Source of the DNA: Rhodobacter sp.
Lineage (GTDB): Bacteria; Pseudomonadota; Alphaproteobacteria; Rhodobacterales; Rhodobacteraceae
Direction: 5' to 3'
Assembly: GCA_020637595.1 (NCBI GenBank)
Contig: JACKKE010000003.1
Location: 1-64,000, forward strand
Length of the DNA: 64,000 bases
A model generated the notes under the pieces. The model did no database searches. It saw nothing but the letters and a program-made list of their open reading frames with translations, and was not told the origin of the DNA. The translations under genes were made by a program, and so were the position numbers. Positions 36,067 to 44,110 of the stretch are shown piece after piece. The stretch's first letter is position 1, and every line of letters begins with the position of its first letter.

Positions 36067-36974
36067 GTCGGGATCACCTTGGCCGAGGCCCGTTTCAGCT
36101 GCGATTCCCGCAGCGCGATAAAGATCACCGCCGAGACGATCAGCACCCCGCCCAGCACCACCCAAAGATCCACCGGCTCGCCAAAGAACAGCGCCCCCAG
36201 CGACACCGACCACACCAGCTGCAGCGCGTTCACCGGTTGCGTGACGGTGATCGGCGCGGCGGCAAAGGCAAAGGTCATCAGATAGTGCCCGCCCGTGGCG
36301 CAAGTCGCCAGCAGGAACAGCCAGCCCAGCTGCGTCGTCGTCACCGGCTGCCAGACCGCCCAGGCAAAGGGGGCCAACCCGACGGTCACCGTCAGCGACA
36401 GCATGCCCACGATCACCGTCGGCGAGGCCCGGCCCGACAGGGTCTTGGCGGTCAGATAGGACATCGCCATCAGCGCCGTCGACAGAAGCATGGCAAAATG
36501 GCCGTCGTTCAACGCGCGCAGGCCCGGGCGCAGGATAATCAGCGCCCCGACGATGGCCGCCACGATGGCCAGGATCCGGCGCAGGCGCAGGCGCTCGCCG
36601 AGGAACAGCGCGGCGCCGATGCTGACATAGATCGGACTCAGATACCCCATCGCCGAGACTTCGGCCAAGGGGATCCGGGTCATCGAGAAGAACCACAGCA
36701 TCACCGCAAAGGTGTGCACCATGCCGCGAAAGCCAAAGGCCCGCCAGGTCGCCGCGTCCAATGTCTCATGCCGGATCCGCCCGATCACCGGCAGGACATA
36801 GACCAGCCCCAGCAGATAGCGCAGAAAGGCCGTTTGCGCGGCCGGAAGATCCGCGCCCATATGCTTGACCCCCGCGGTCAGCCCCACAAAGCACAGGCCC
36901 GAGAGGATCATGTAGACCACCCCTGCAACGGGGCGGTCGTCGGCTCGGACCGGGGCTTTATTTAACGCGTTCAT
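36063..36974 (-). CDS. DMT superfamily (EamA) permease
   Basis: A 303-residue membrane protein with ten hydrophobic helices arranged as two EamA repeats (LRYLLGLVYVLPVIG in the first half, LNDGHFAMLLSTALMAMSYL in the second). Family members export amino acids or metabolites. ATG 36974 is the first ATG; the frame is open to a TTG at 36992. The substrate is not predictable. Confidence 0.88.
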   Translation of the reverse strand: MNALNKAPVRADDRPVAGVVYMILSGLCFVGLTAGVKHMGADLPAAQTAFLRYLLGLVYVLPVIGRIRHETLDAATWRAFGFRGMVHTFAVMLWFFSMTRIPLAEVSAMGYLSPIYVSIGAALFLGERLRLRRILAIVAAIVGALIILRPGLRALNDGHFAMLLSTALMAMSYLTAKTLSGRASPTVIVGMLSLTVTVGLAPFAWAVWQPVTTTQLGWLFLLATCATGGHYLMTFAFAAAPITVTQPVNALQLVWSVSLGALFFGEPVDLWVVLGGVLIVSAVIFIALRESQLKRASAKVIPT

Positions 36975-37023
36975 GAAGCCATGCCATCGCAAGCCTGCCC
37001 CGGAAATACAAGGGCGAATCGGA

Positions 37024-38802
37024 TCACATCGGCCAGATCAGCGGAACCACGATGGTGACTGTCGCCGCCATCAGCAGATTGAGCGGCACGCCGACACGCA
37101 GGAAATCGGTGAACTGATAGCCGCCGGGCCCGTAAACCAGGGTGTTAGTCTGATACCCGATCGGCGTGGCAAAGGCCGCCGAGGCGGCGAACATCACCGT
37201 CACGACCAGCGGCCGCGGGTCGACCCCCATCGAATTGGCCAGGGCGATCGCCACCGGGGTCACGATCACCGCCACGGCGTTGTTCGACACCAGCTCGGTC
37301 AGCACCCCGGCGATGACATAGACCGCGAGGATCAGCGCCCAGCGCGGCAGATCCTGCAGGACCGGCGCAACCCAGCCCACCAGCATCTCGACCGCGCCCG
37401 ATGCCTCGAGCCCGGCCCCGACGATCAGCATCGCAAAGATCAGCGCCAGAAGCCGCCCGTCGACAAAGCCGAAGGCCTCGTCGGCGTCGATGCAGCGGGT
37501 CAGCAGCACGGTCACCACGCCAAACAGCGCCAGCACATGGATCGGCGCGACGCCCAGCGCCGCCAACCCGACCACCGCAGCCAGAACCGCGACCACGATC
37601 GGCGCCTGCCGGCGGCGATAGGCGCGTTCGGACGGCTGCGCGATGTCCACCATGTCCATGTCGGCGGCAAGGCGGCGGATGTCCTCCATCGCGCCTTCGA
37701 GCAGCAGCGTGTCGCCCACCTCGACCACCAGATCGTCCAGCTGCCGGCCAATGTTCTGGGCGCGCCGGTGCACCGCCAGCGGATAGACGCCATAACGCCG
37801 GCGCAGGCGCAGCTGGCCCAGCGACCGGCCAATCATCCGGCACCCCGGGGTGATCAGCACCTCGACGGTCGAGGTCCGCACACTGCTGAGCTGATCCACC
37901 AGCCGCACCTGCGGGTTTGCCTGCAGGCCCAGCACTTCGGACATCTGCGTGCGCAGCACCACCCGGTCGCCGGCCTGCAGCACCACATCCGCCATCGCCC
38001 GCCGCAGCGAGGCATCGCCCCGCAGCACGTCGATCACCCGCGCCCCCGAGCGTTTGAACTCGTCGATATCGGCCAGTTTCTTGCCGATCAGCGCCGATTC
38101 CTCGGGCAGCGCCACCTCGGTAAAGAACTTCATCGGCGCGCGGTCGCCCAGCATCGCCGCCATCGAATCGCGCTCGGGCAGCAGGTGGCGGCCAACCAGC
38201 GCCAGATAGGTCACCCCCACCACCGACACCGCGACCCCCACTGCGGTGATCTCGAAGATCCCGAACGCCTCCAGCCCCGAGGCCTGGGCGATGCCGTCGA
38301 CCAGCAGGTTCGTCGAGGTCCCGACCAGCGTGATCGTGCCGCCAAAGATCGACAGATAGCTGAGCGGGATCAACAGCTTCGACGGCGAGACCTGCATCGC
38401 CCGCGCAAGCTGGATGAAGATCGGGATCATCACCACGACGATCGGCGTGTTGTTGACGAAAGCCGACAGGAACAGCACCGTCACGGTCAGCAGCGCCAGC
38501 GTCTGCACCGGGCGCCGCCGGGCACTGGCAACCGCGCGCTGCGACAGATAGTCCAGCCCCCCGGTGCGCACCAGGGCCCCGACGATCAGGAACATCCCGG
38601 CGATGGTCCAGGGCGCGGGGTTGGCAAAGACCGACAGGGCCCGTGCCTCGGGCACGATACCCAGCACCAGCATCAGCGCCGCACCGGACAGGGCCACCAC
38701 CTCGACCGGGTAGCGTTCCATCACGAACAACACCAACATGCCCAACACGATCAGCATCGCGACAACGGGCGCCCAGCCCCCGGGCAGTTCAAACCACGCC
38801 AT
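37024..38802 (-). CDS. SLC13-type permease with two RCK_C domains
   Basis: A 592-residue anion/Na+ symporter-like protein. N- and C-terminal halves carry membrane bundles with VNNTPIVVVMIPIF and the paired SNNAVAVIVTPVAIAL, the re-entrant loop motifs of divalent-anion transporters. Between them (about residues 205-385) are two TrkA-C/RCK_C domains (VLRTQMSEVLGL and LLLEGAMEDIRRL). Such proteins import sulfate, phosphate or dicarboxylates; which applies is unknown. ATG 38802 follows GGGAGAGG and lies inside the end of the upstream EamA gene. Confidence 0.9.
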   Translation of the reverse strand: MAWFELPGGWAPVVAMLIVLGMLVLFVMERYPVEVVALSGAALMLVLGIVPEARALSVFANPAPWTIAGMFLIVGALVRTGGLDYLSQRAVASARRRPVQTLALLTVTVLFLSAFVNNTPIVVVMIPIFIQLARAMQVSPSKLLIPLSYLSIFGGTITLVGTSTNLLVDGIAQASGLEAFGIFEITAVGVAVSVVGVTYLALVGRHLLPERDSMAAMLGDRAPMKFFTEVALPEESALIGKKLADIDEFKRSGARVIDVLRGDASLRRAMADVVLQAGDRVVLRTQMSEVLGLQANPQVRLVDQLSSVRTSTVEVLITPGCRMIGRSLGQLRLRRRYGVYPLAVHRRAQNIGRQLDDLVVEVGDTLLLEGAMEDIRRLAADMDMVDIAQPSERAYRRRQAPIVVAVLAAVVGLAALGVAPIHVLALFGVVTVLLTRCIDADEAFGFVDGRLLALIFAMLIVGAGLEASGAVEMLVGWVAPVLQDLPRWALILAVYVIAGVLTELVSNNAVAVIVTPVAIALANSMGVDPRPLVVTVMFAASAAFATPIGYQTNTLVYGPGGYQFTDFLRVGVPLNLLMAATVTIVVPLIWPM

Positions 38803-39727
38803 TGCCCTCTCCCGCCGCCAGATCAGCGGCAACCTCGGAAACCACACCGCGCGGCTGCACCAGAAAGAGCCCTGTGAACAGCAGCCCCAGCGCAGCCCAG
38901 ACCCAAACCGCATAGCGTTCGCCCAGAAGGCTCATCGACCAGACGATGCCCATGCCGGTCACCGTATAGGCGACCTGCGCGCCGAACACCGCCCCGGTGT
39001 TGCGCAGCAAGAACAAATAGCCGGCATAGGCGCTGATCCCCAGAAAGCCCGAGATGACGAAGCCCGCCACCGCCAGTCCCGAGATCCGGTCGGGCCACAG
39101 CGGCTCTGGCGCGACGACCGCCAGCGGCACCAGGATCGCCAGACCGATGGCATAGCCAGCCCACAGCGTCTGCAGCAGGTCGGCCTTGCATGCCCGGCTG
39201 GCATAGACATAGGCCCCCTCGACCGCATAGAACAACGGCGCCAGTGCCGCCAGCGGCACCCAGACCCAGGCGGCCGGATCCGGCAGGCTGGCGTCGGGAC
39301 CGATCAGCAGCGCCATCGCCACGGCCCCCAGCCCCACACCACCCAGACGCCGGGCGTCGAACCGCTCGGTGCCCAGGGCCAGCGCCAGGGGCAGCGCAAA
39401 GAGCGGCACCAGCGAGATGACGATCGAAATAATTCCGGCCGGCAAATGCGTCGTCGCGCTGTAAGAGGCCAGCCCGGGCAGCGCGATGCCGCACAGCCCC
39501 ACCACCGCATAAAGCCGCAGATGCGCGCCATCCAGCGGCAGGCGGTGCAGCCGCCCGGTCGCGGCCAGGAACAGCCCCAGTGCCACCACGTTGACCGCGG
39601 ATTGCACCAGCAGGATCGTCACCGCGCCGAACCCCGTGCCTGTGGCATAGCGGATGACCGGTGCGCTCAAACCCCAGGCGGCGCCGATGGCCAGTAGTCC
39701 CGCATATGCCAGGACCAGGCGTTTCAC
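38789..39727 (-). CDS. DMT superfamily (EamA/RhaT) permease
   Basis: A 312-residue protein with ten membrane helices in two EamA repeats (AAWGLSAPVIRYATGTGFG; GISAYAGYLFLLRNTGAVFG). GTG 39727 overlaps the stop of the phosphodiesterase gene (GTGA), and its 3' end overlaps the SLC13 gene by 14 bases, so the three form an operon. The substrate is unknown. It is not a close copy of the EamA protein at 36063. Confidence 0.88.
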   Translation of the reverse strand: MKRLVLAYAGLLAIGAAWGLSAPVIRYATGTGFGAVTILLVQSAVNVVALGLFLAATGRLHRLPLDGAHLRLYAVVGLCGIALPGLASYSATTHLPAGIISIVISLVPLFALPLALALGTERFDARRLGGVGLGAVAMALLIGPDASLPDPAAWVWVPLAALAPLFYAVEGAYVYASRACKADLLQTLWAGYAIGLAILVPLAVVAPEPLWPDRISGLAVAGFVISGFLGISAYAGYLFLLRNTGAVFGAQVAYTVTGMGIVWSMSLLGERYAVWVWAALGLLFTGLFLVQPRGVVSEVAADLAAGEGNGVV

Positions 39728-40542
39728 GCGTCGGGCCCCGAGGCCTGCAGCCGCCCGCCCTGCCGGACCATTGCCACCCGCAAGGCCTTGCCGGTCGCGT
39801 CGTCGGTTTCGACGAACACGCCGGAAACCGTCGCTTCGCCCAGCGCCGGCTCGAACCGCGCCTTGGGCATGCCGGTGATGAAGCGGCGCAGCGGTTCGTC
39901 CTTTTGCATGCCGATCACGCTGTCATAGTCGCCGCACATGCCGGCATCGGTCAGATAGGCGGTGCCGCCGGGCAGGATCATCGCATCGCCCGTCGGCACA
40001 TGGGTATGCGTGCCGACCACGAGGCTGGCGCGGCCATCGCACCAGTGGCCCAGCGCCATCTTCTCGGACGTCGCCTCGCAATGCACGTCGACCACCGTCG
40101 CCGTGGCGCGTTTGCCCAGCGGATGGGCGCGCAGCACCGGCTCGATGGCGCTGAACGGATCGTCAAAGGGGCGTTTCATAAAGACCTGCCCCAGGATCTG
40201 CGCCACCAGCACCGAGCGCCCGCCGGGCAGCTCGAACAGCCGCGCGCCGATCCCCGGCGCGACCTTGGAGAAGTTCAGCGGCCGCAGGATCCGCGGTTCC
40301 TTGTCGATGTGCCCGATCATCGCCTTCTGGTCAAAGGCGTGGTCGCCCAGCGTCACGCAATCGGCCCCGGCCCCCAGGATCCCGGCCGCGTGATCGGGCG
40401 AAAGCCCCATCCCCGAGGTCGCGTTCTCGCCGTTGACCACCACAAAATCCAGCCGCCAGTCGCGCCGCATCGCCGGCAGCCTTTCAGCCACCGCCGCCCG
40501 GCCCGAGCGGCCCATCACATCGCCTAAAAAGAGTATCCGCAT
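39724..40542 (-). CDS. YmdB-like metallophosphoesterase (TIGR00282)
   Basis: A 272-residue cytoplasmic phosphodiesterase. Metal-binding blocks in order are FLGDVMGRSGR, VNGENATSGMG, GDHAFDQK, VDVHCEATSEKMALG and VGTHTHVPTGD. Bacillus YmdB hydrolyses 2',3'-cyclic nucleotides and affects cell fate; that role is not established here. It is the first gene of the unit with the EamA and SLC13 transporters. Confidence 0.92.
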   Translation of the reverse strand: MRILFLGDVMGRSGRAAVAERLPAMRRDWRLDFVVVNGENATSGMGLSPDHAAGILGAGADCVTLGDHAFDQKAMIGHIDKEPRILRPLNFSKVAPGIGARLFELPGGRSVLVAQILGQVFMKRPFDDPFSAIEPVLRAHPLGKRATATVVDVHCEATSEKMALGHWCDGRASLVVGTHTHVPTGDAMILPGGTAYLTDAGMCGDYDSVIGMQKDEPLRRFITGMPKARFEPALGEATVSGVFVETDDATGKALRVAMVRQGGRLQASGPDA

Positions 40543-40645
40543 GCCCGAACCCTTACGCCTGCGCCGCGGTCAAGGGAAGCGTCAATGATTTGCGCACCGC
40601 ACAGCGCCCGGACCTGCGCAAGGTTTCGCCAAAAGACCCGGCGCT

Positions 40646-41251
40646 TCAGCCCCGCGCCGCCCAGTCGCGCATCCGCGCGACATAGCGGGCCAGGGTGTCG
40701 ATCTCCAGGTTGACCCGGTCACCGACGGCCACCGTGCCCCAGGTGGTGACCTGCTGCGTGTGCGGAATCAGGTTCACGCCGAACTCGCGGCCCTCGACCT
40801 CGTTCACCGTCAGCGAGGTGCCGTTCAGCGCAACCGACCCCTTGGGCGCGATAAAGCCGGCCAGCGCCTCGGGGGCGCGGAAGGTCACCCGGGTGCTGTC
40901 GCCCTCGGTGCGCATCGCCACCACCTCGGCCAGACCATCGACATGGCCCGAGACGATATGACCGCCCAGCTCGTCGCCCACCTTCAGCGCGCGCTCCAGG
41001 TTGATCCGCCGCCCCTGCTCCCAGCCGCCCAGGTTGGTCTTGGACAGCGTCTCGGCCGAGATATCGACGTCGAACCAGGGCTCGGGCTTGCTGCCCAGCG
41101 CCACCACCGTCAGGCACACCCCGTCGCAAGCAATCGACGCGCCGATGTCGATGGTCTGCACGTCATAGCCGGTGGCGATGCGTGCACGCAGGTCGCCGCG
41201 ATGTTCCAGCGCAAGGATCCGGCCGATATCGGTGACAATTCCCGTAAACAT
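40646..41251 (-). CDS. ribE: Riboflavin synthase, alpha chain
   Basis: Converts two molecules of 6,7-dimethyl-8-ribityllumazine to riboflavin and a pyrimidine. The 201-residue protein starts MFTGIVTDIG and contains two lumazine-binding repeats, each with an SGHVDG/NGTSLTVNEV-type block (GHIVSGHVDGLAEV, SVALNGTSLTVNEV). ATG 41251 has GGGGAG 9 bases upstream; the GTG two codons earlier is too close. No FMN riboswitch is apparent in the 130 bases upstream. Confidence 0.94.
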   Translation of the reverse strand: MFTGIVTDIGRILALEHRGDLRARIATGYDVQTIDIGASIACDGVCLTVVALGSKPEPWFDVDISAETLSKTNLGGWEQGRRINLERALKVGDELGGHIVSGHVDGLAEVVAMRTEGDSTRVTFRAPEALAGFIAPKGSVALNGTSLTVNEVEGREFGVNLIPHTQQVTTWGTVAVGDRVNLEIDTLARYVARMRDWAARG

Positions 41252-41381
41252 GAGCACAGTCTCCCCTGCATCGCCCGATCCCGGTCACCTTTTGACCATA
41301 TCCGGGGTTTATAAGCGACTCACTCTCTGGCATCCTTTGTCCCAAAGGGGAACACCCCACGAGCAGCGACGAGCAACAGGC

Positions 41382-42671
41382 ATGATCCGCACCACCGGCG
41401 ACAACCGTCGTTTCCTGTTCCTGCAGGGACCGCACGGACCCTTCTTCCGTCAGCTTGGCACCATGCTGCGGCGCACCGGCGCCGAGGTCTGGCGCGTCGG
41501 CTTCAACCGCGGCGACCAGGGCTATTGGGGGCGGGCAAACTATATCGCCTATACCGACAGCCAGGAGGCCTGGCCCGAGGCCGTCGCCGGGCTGTTCACC
41601 CGCCTCGCGATCACCGATCTGGTGCTCTATGGCGACACCCGGTTCATCCACGCCGAGGCCGTCCGTCAGGCCCATGCCCGGGGCATCACCGTGCATGTGT
41701 TCGAGGAAGGTTATCTGCGGCCCTGGTGGGTCACCTATGAACGCGGCGGCTCGAACGGCAATTCGCGGCTGATGGAGTTGTCGGTGCCCGAGATGCACCG
41801 CGCGCTGGAGGCCTGTGAAACCGATCTGATCGACGCCCCAGCGCATTGGGGCGACATGCGCCAGCATGTGTTCTACGGCTTTGCCTATCATGCGCGGATC
41901 CTGCTGGCCAACGGCCGCTACCGCGGGTTCAAACCACACCGCGCGCTGGATGTCGGCGCCGAGTTCCGCCTCTATCTGCGCCGGCTGGTGGAAATGCCCC
42001 TGCAGGGGATCGAACGGCGGATTGCCACCTGGCGCGTGCGCACCGGCGGCTTTCCCTATCACCTGGCGCTGTTGCAGCTGGAACATGACGCCAGTTTCCA
42101 GATGCACAGCCCCTTCTCGACGATGACCGAATTCCTCGAGGTCGCGATCCGAGGCTTTGCCGAGGGGGCGCCTCCGCACCATCACCTGGTGTTCAAGGCC
42201 CACCCGCTCGAGGACGGGCGCACCCAGGTCAAGGCCAATATCCGGCGCCTCGCCCGGCAGTATGGCGTGGCCGGGCGCGTGCATTTCATCCGCGGCGGCA
42301 AGCTGGCCGGGCTGCTGAACCACGCCCGTTCGTCGGTCACCGTCAACTCGACCGCTGCCCAGCAGGTGCTCTGGCGCGGGATGCCGCTCAAGGTGTTCGG
42401 CGATGCGGTCTATGACAAACCCGAATTCGTCTCGACCCAACCGCTGCGCGAATTCTTCGCGGCCCCGACCCGCCCGGATCTGCGCGCCTATCGCGACTAT
42501 CGCCGGTTCCTGCTGGAAACCTCGCAGCTGCCCGGCGGGTTCTATTCCGCCTCGGGGCGGCGGCAGCTCTTGCGGCAGGTGGTCGACCTGATCCTCTCGC
42601 CCGAGGATCCCTATACCGCGCTGATCGAGGGACATGCGGCACCTCGGCAACACCTGCGGCTGGTGCCCTGA
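41382..42671 (+). CDS. kpsS: Capsule polysaccharide Kdo-transferase KpsS
   Basis: A 429-residue cytoplasmic glycosyltransferase that, by family knowledge, adds the first Kdo to lyso-phosphatidylglycerol when building the lipid linker of group 2-type capsules. Visible: FLFLQGPHGPFFRQLG at the start, FEEGYLRPWWVTYE, HPLEDGR and the late SVTVNSTAAQQVLWRGMPLKVFG with PEF. ATG 41382 has only a weak AGG upstream. It is followed by a hairpin, a promoter, an export lipoprotein and KpsC. Confidence 0.9.
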   Translation: MIRTTGDNRRFLFLQGPHGPFFRQLGTMLRRTGAEVWRVGFNRGDQGYWGRANYIAYTDSQEAWPEAVAGLFTRLAITDLVLYGDTRFIHAEAVRQAHARGITVHVFEEGYLRPWWVTYERGGSNGNSRLMELSVPEMHRALEACETDLIDAPAHWGDMRQHVFYGFAYHARILLANGRYRGFKPHRALDVGAEFRLYLRRLVEMPLQGIERRIATWRVRTGGFPYHLALLQLEHDASFQMHSPFSTMTEFLEVAIRGFAEGAPPHHHLVFKAHPLEDGRTQVKANIRRLARQYGVAGRVHFIRGGKLAGLLNHARSSVTVNSTAAQQVLWRGMPLKVFGDAVYDKPEFVSTQPLREFFAAPTRPDLRAYRDYRRFLLETSQLPGGFYSASGRRQLLRQVVDLILSPEDPYTALIEGHAAPRQHLRLVP

Positions 42672-42674
42672 GTG

Positions 42675-42700
42675 CGGCGCGCCCCCGGAACCGGCGCGCC
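42675..42700 (+). terminator. Hairpin directly after kpsS
   Basis: GGCGCGCC (42676-42683) and GGCGCGCC (42693-42700) form an 8-bp stem 4 bases after the kpsS stop, with a 9-base loop and no T-run. The remaining bases before the next gene hold a promoter. Confidence 0.45.
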
Positions 42701-42852
42701 CCGTCACTAGATCCGGCATGCCGGAAGGCGCAGACCCCTTCATCTTGCCGCCATGCCCCCCGCCAGCGGGACGGACCGGTTCCCCCGGCGGTGCCGCAGG
42801 ACTCGGCGCCACCCGAGGCCAGCCACCCGGCGCCGTCCGCCCGACATCCCAC

Positions 42853-42881
42853 TTGGAAATTCTGCCGCTTCTGTCTATACT
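42853..42881 (+). promoter_or_regulatory. Sigma-70-type promoter before the export lipoprotein gene
   Basis: TTGGAA (42853-42858) and TATACT (42876-42881) are 17 bases apart; the -10 box matches five of six consensus bases. The start codon is 43 bases downstream, with AAGGAG before it. Confidence 0.6.
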
Positions 42882-42924
42882 TGCACAAAAAACTTGAGGC
42901 AGTTCCAAGCAAGGAGCCCGAGCA

Positions 42925-44070
42925 GTGTCCGTCAGACCCCTCCGCCGCGCCAGCGCGCTGGCGCTCGGTGCGCTTGTTGCAGCACTCAGCGCCTGCGGCA
43001 TTCCTCGCCCCGGCCCCACCATGAACGAGATCTTTGCCGGCTCGGTGCTGCGCGAAGGGGATTCGTATATCGTCGCCGTCGGTGACCGGGTCAATCGCGC
43101 CGCGAACGTCCCGCTGGCGCTGGGCTTTTCGGACTCGCTGCGCAACGCCCGCCTGCTGGGCGGCGATACGATCCGGGTCGGCGACACCGTGGCCGTTACC
43201 GTGTTCGAGAACGTCCCCGAGGGGCTGCTGACCTCGGCCGACACGCCCGGAACGCGGCTGACCGAGCTGCAGGTCGACGACGCGGGCTTCATCTATGTGC
43301 CCTTTGCCGGTCGCGTCCATGCCGCCGGCCAGACCCCCGAGGGACTGCGTTCGACCATCGCGCGCCAGCTCGACGAACAGACGCCCGACCCGCAGGTCTA
43401 TGTCAGCCGCACCGGCGGCGACGGTGCGACCGTCAGCGTGATCGGCCATGTCGGCGCCCAGGGGGTCTATCCGATCGACCGTCCGACCCGCCGCCTGACG
43501 GCGATGCTGGCCGCCGCCGGTGGCGTCAGCGTGCCGACCCAGACGGCGATGATCTCGGTTGCGCGGGGCTCGGTCCGTGACCGGGTCTGGCTGAACGACC
43601 TGTTCGACCACCCCGAACTCGACATTGCGCTGCGTGGCGGGGACCGGATCTTTGTCGAGCAGGACCAGCGCCGCTTCAGCGTGCTGGGCGCGACCGGCGA
43701 TCAGGCGCTGATCACCTTCGACCAGGAGACCATCACCGCGATTGAGGCGCTGGCCCAGGTTGGTGGCCTCGATGCCACCCGCGCTGATCCCACCGGGGTC
43801 TTCGTGTTCCGCGACGAACCCGCCGAGATCGCCCGCAATGTGCTGGGCCGACAGGATATCGTGGGTGACCAGCGGATCGTCTATGTCCTCGACCTGACCG
43901 CCCCGAACGGGATGTTCCTGGCCCGCGACTTTCACATCCGCGATGGCGACACGATCTATGTGACCGAGGCCTCGGCAGTGATGTGGAACCGCCAGATCGC
44001 GACGCTGACCGGCACGCTCGGCGCCACCGGCGCCGCCGTTTCGGCCGCAAGCGACATCCAGAACCTGTGA
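42925..44070 (+). CDS. Polysaccharide export lipoprotein (Wza-type OPX)
   Basis: A 381-residue outer-membrane channel component. The N-terminal signal ends in lipobox LSAC (Cys24). A Poly_export domain follows (GDTIRVGDTVAVTVFE, LQVDDAGFIYVPFAGRVHAAG), then SLBB-type blocks (VSVIGHVGAQGVYPIDRP and FSVLGATGDQALITFD). Its length is close to Wza and much shorter than KpsD of E. coli. GTG 42925 has AAGGAG upstream. Together with KpsS and KpsC it should export a capsule; KpsM, KpsT and KpsE homologues must lie elsewhere. Confidence 0.9.
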   Translation: MSVRPLRRASALALGALVAALSACGIPRPGPTMNEIFAGSVLREGDSYIVAVGDRVNRAANVPLALGFSDSLRNARLLGGDTIRVGDTVAVTVFENVPEGLLTSADTPGTRLTELQVDDAGFIYVPFAGRVHAAGQTPEGLRSTIARQLDEQTPDPQVYVSRTGGDGATVSVIGHVGAQGVYPIDRPTRRLTAMLAAAGGVSVPTQTAMISVARGSVRDRVWLNDLFDHPELDIALRGGDRIFVEQDQRRFSVLGATGDQALITFDQETITAIEALAQVGGLDATRADPTGVFVFRDEPAEIARNVLGRQDIVGDQRIVYVLDLTAPNGMFLARDFHIRDGDTIYVTEASAVMWNRQIATLTGTLGATGAAVSAASDIQNL

Positions 44071-44078
44071 CCCGGTCC

Positions 44079-44101
44079 GCGCGCGCCCAGCCGGCGCGCG
44101 C
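44079..44101 (+). terminator. Hairpin between the export lipoprotein gene and kpsC
   Basis: GCGCGCGCC-CAGCC-GGCGCGCGC, a perfect 9-bp stem with a 5-base loop, starts 8 bases after the stop and ends 9 bases before the kpsC ATG. It may reduce read-through or hinder translation of kpsC. Confidence 0.45.
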
Positions 44102-44110
44102 CCTCGCCCG

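Noticed and set aside
41252..41381. Possible FMN riboswitch before ribE
   Set aside because: The 130-base divergent region is too short for the FMN aptamer and lacks its conserved helices; only a CCTTTG/CAAAGG palindrome is seen.
42672..42924. Short open frames in the kpsS-export gene gap
   Set aside because: They lack ribosome-binding sites and recognisable sequence. The region is better explained by a hairpin and a promoter.
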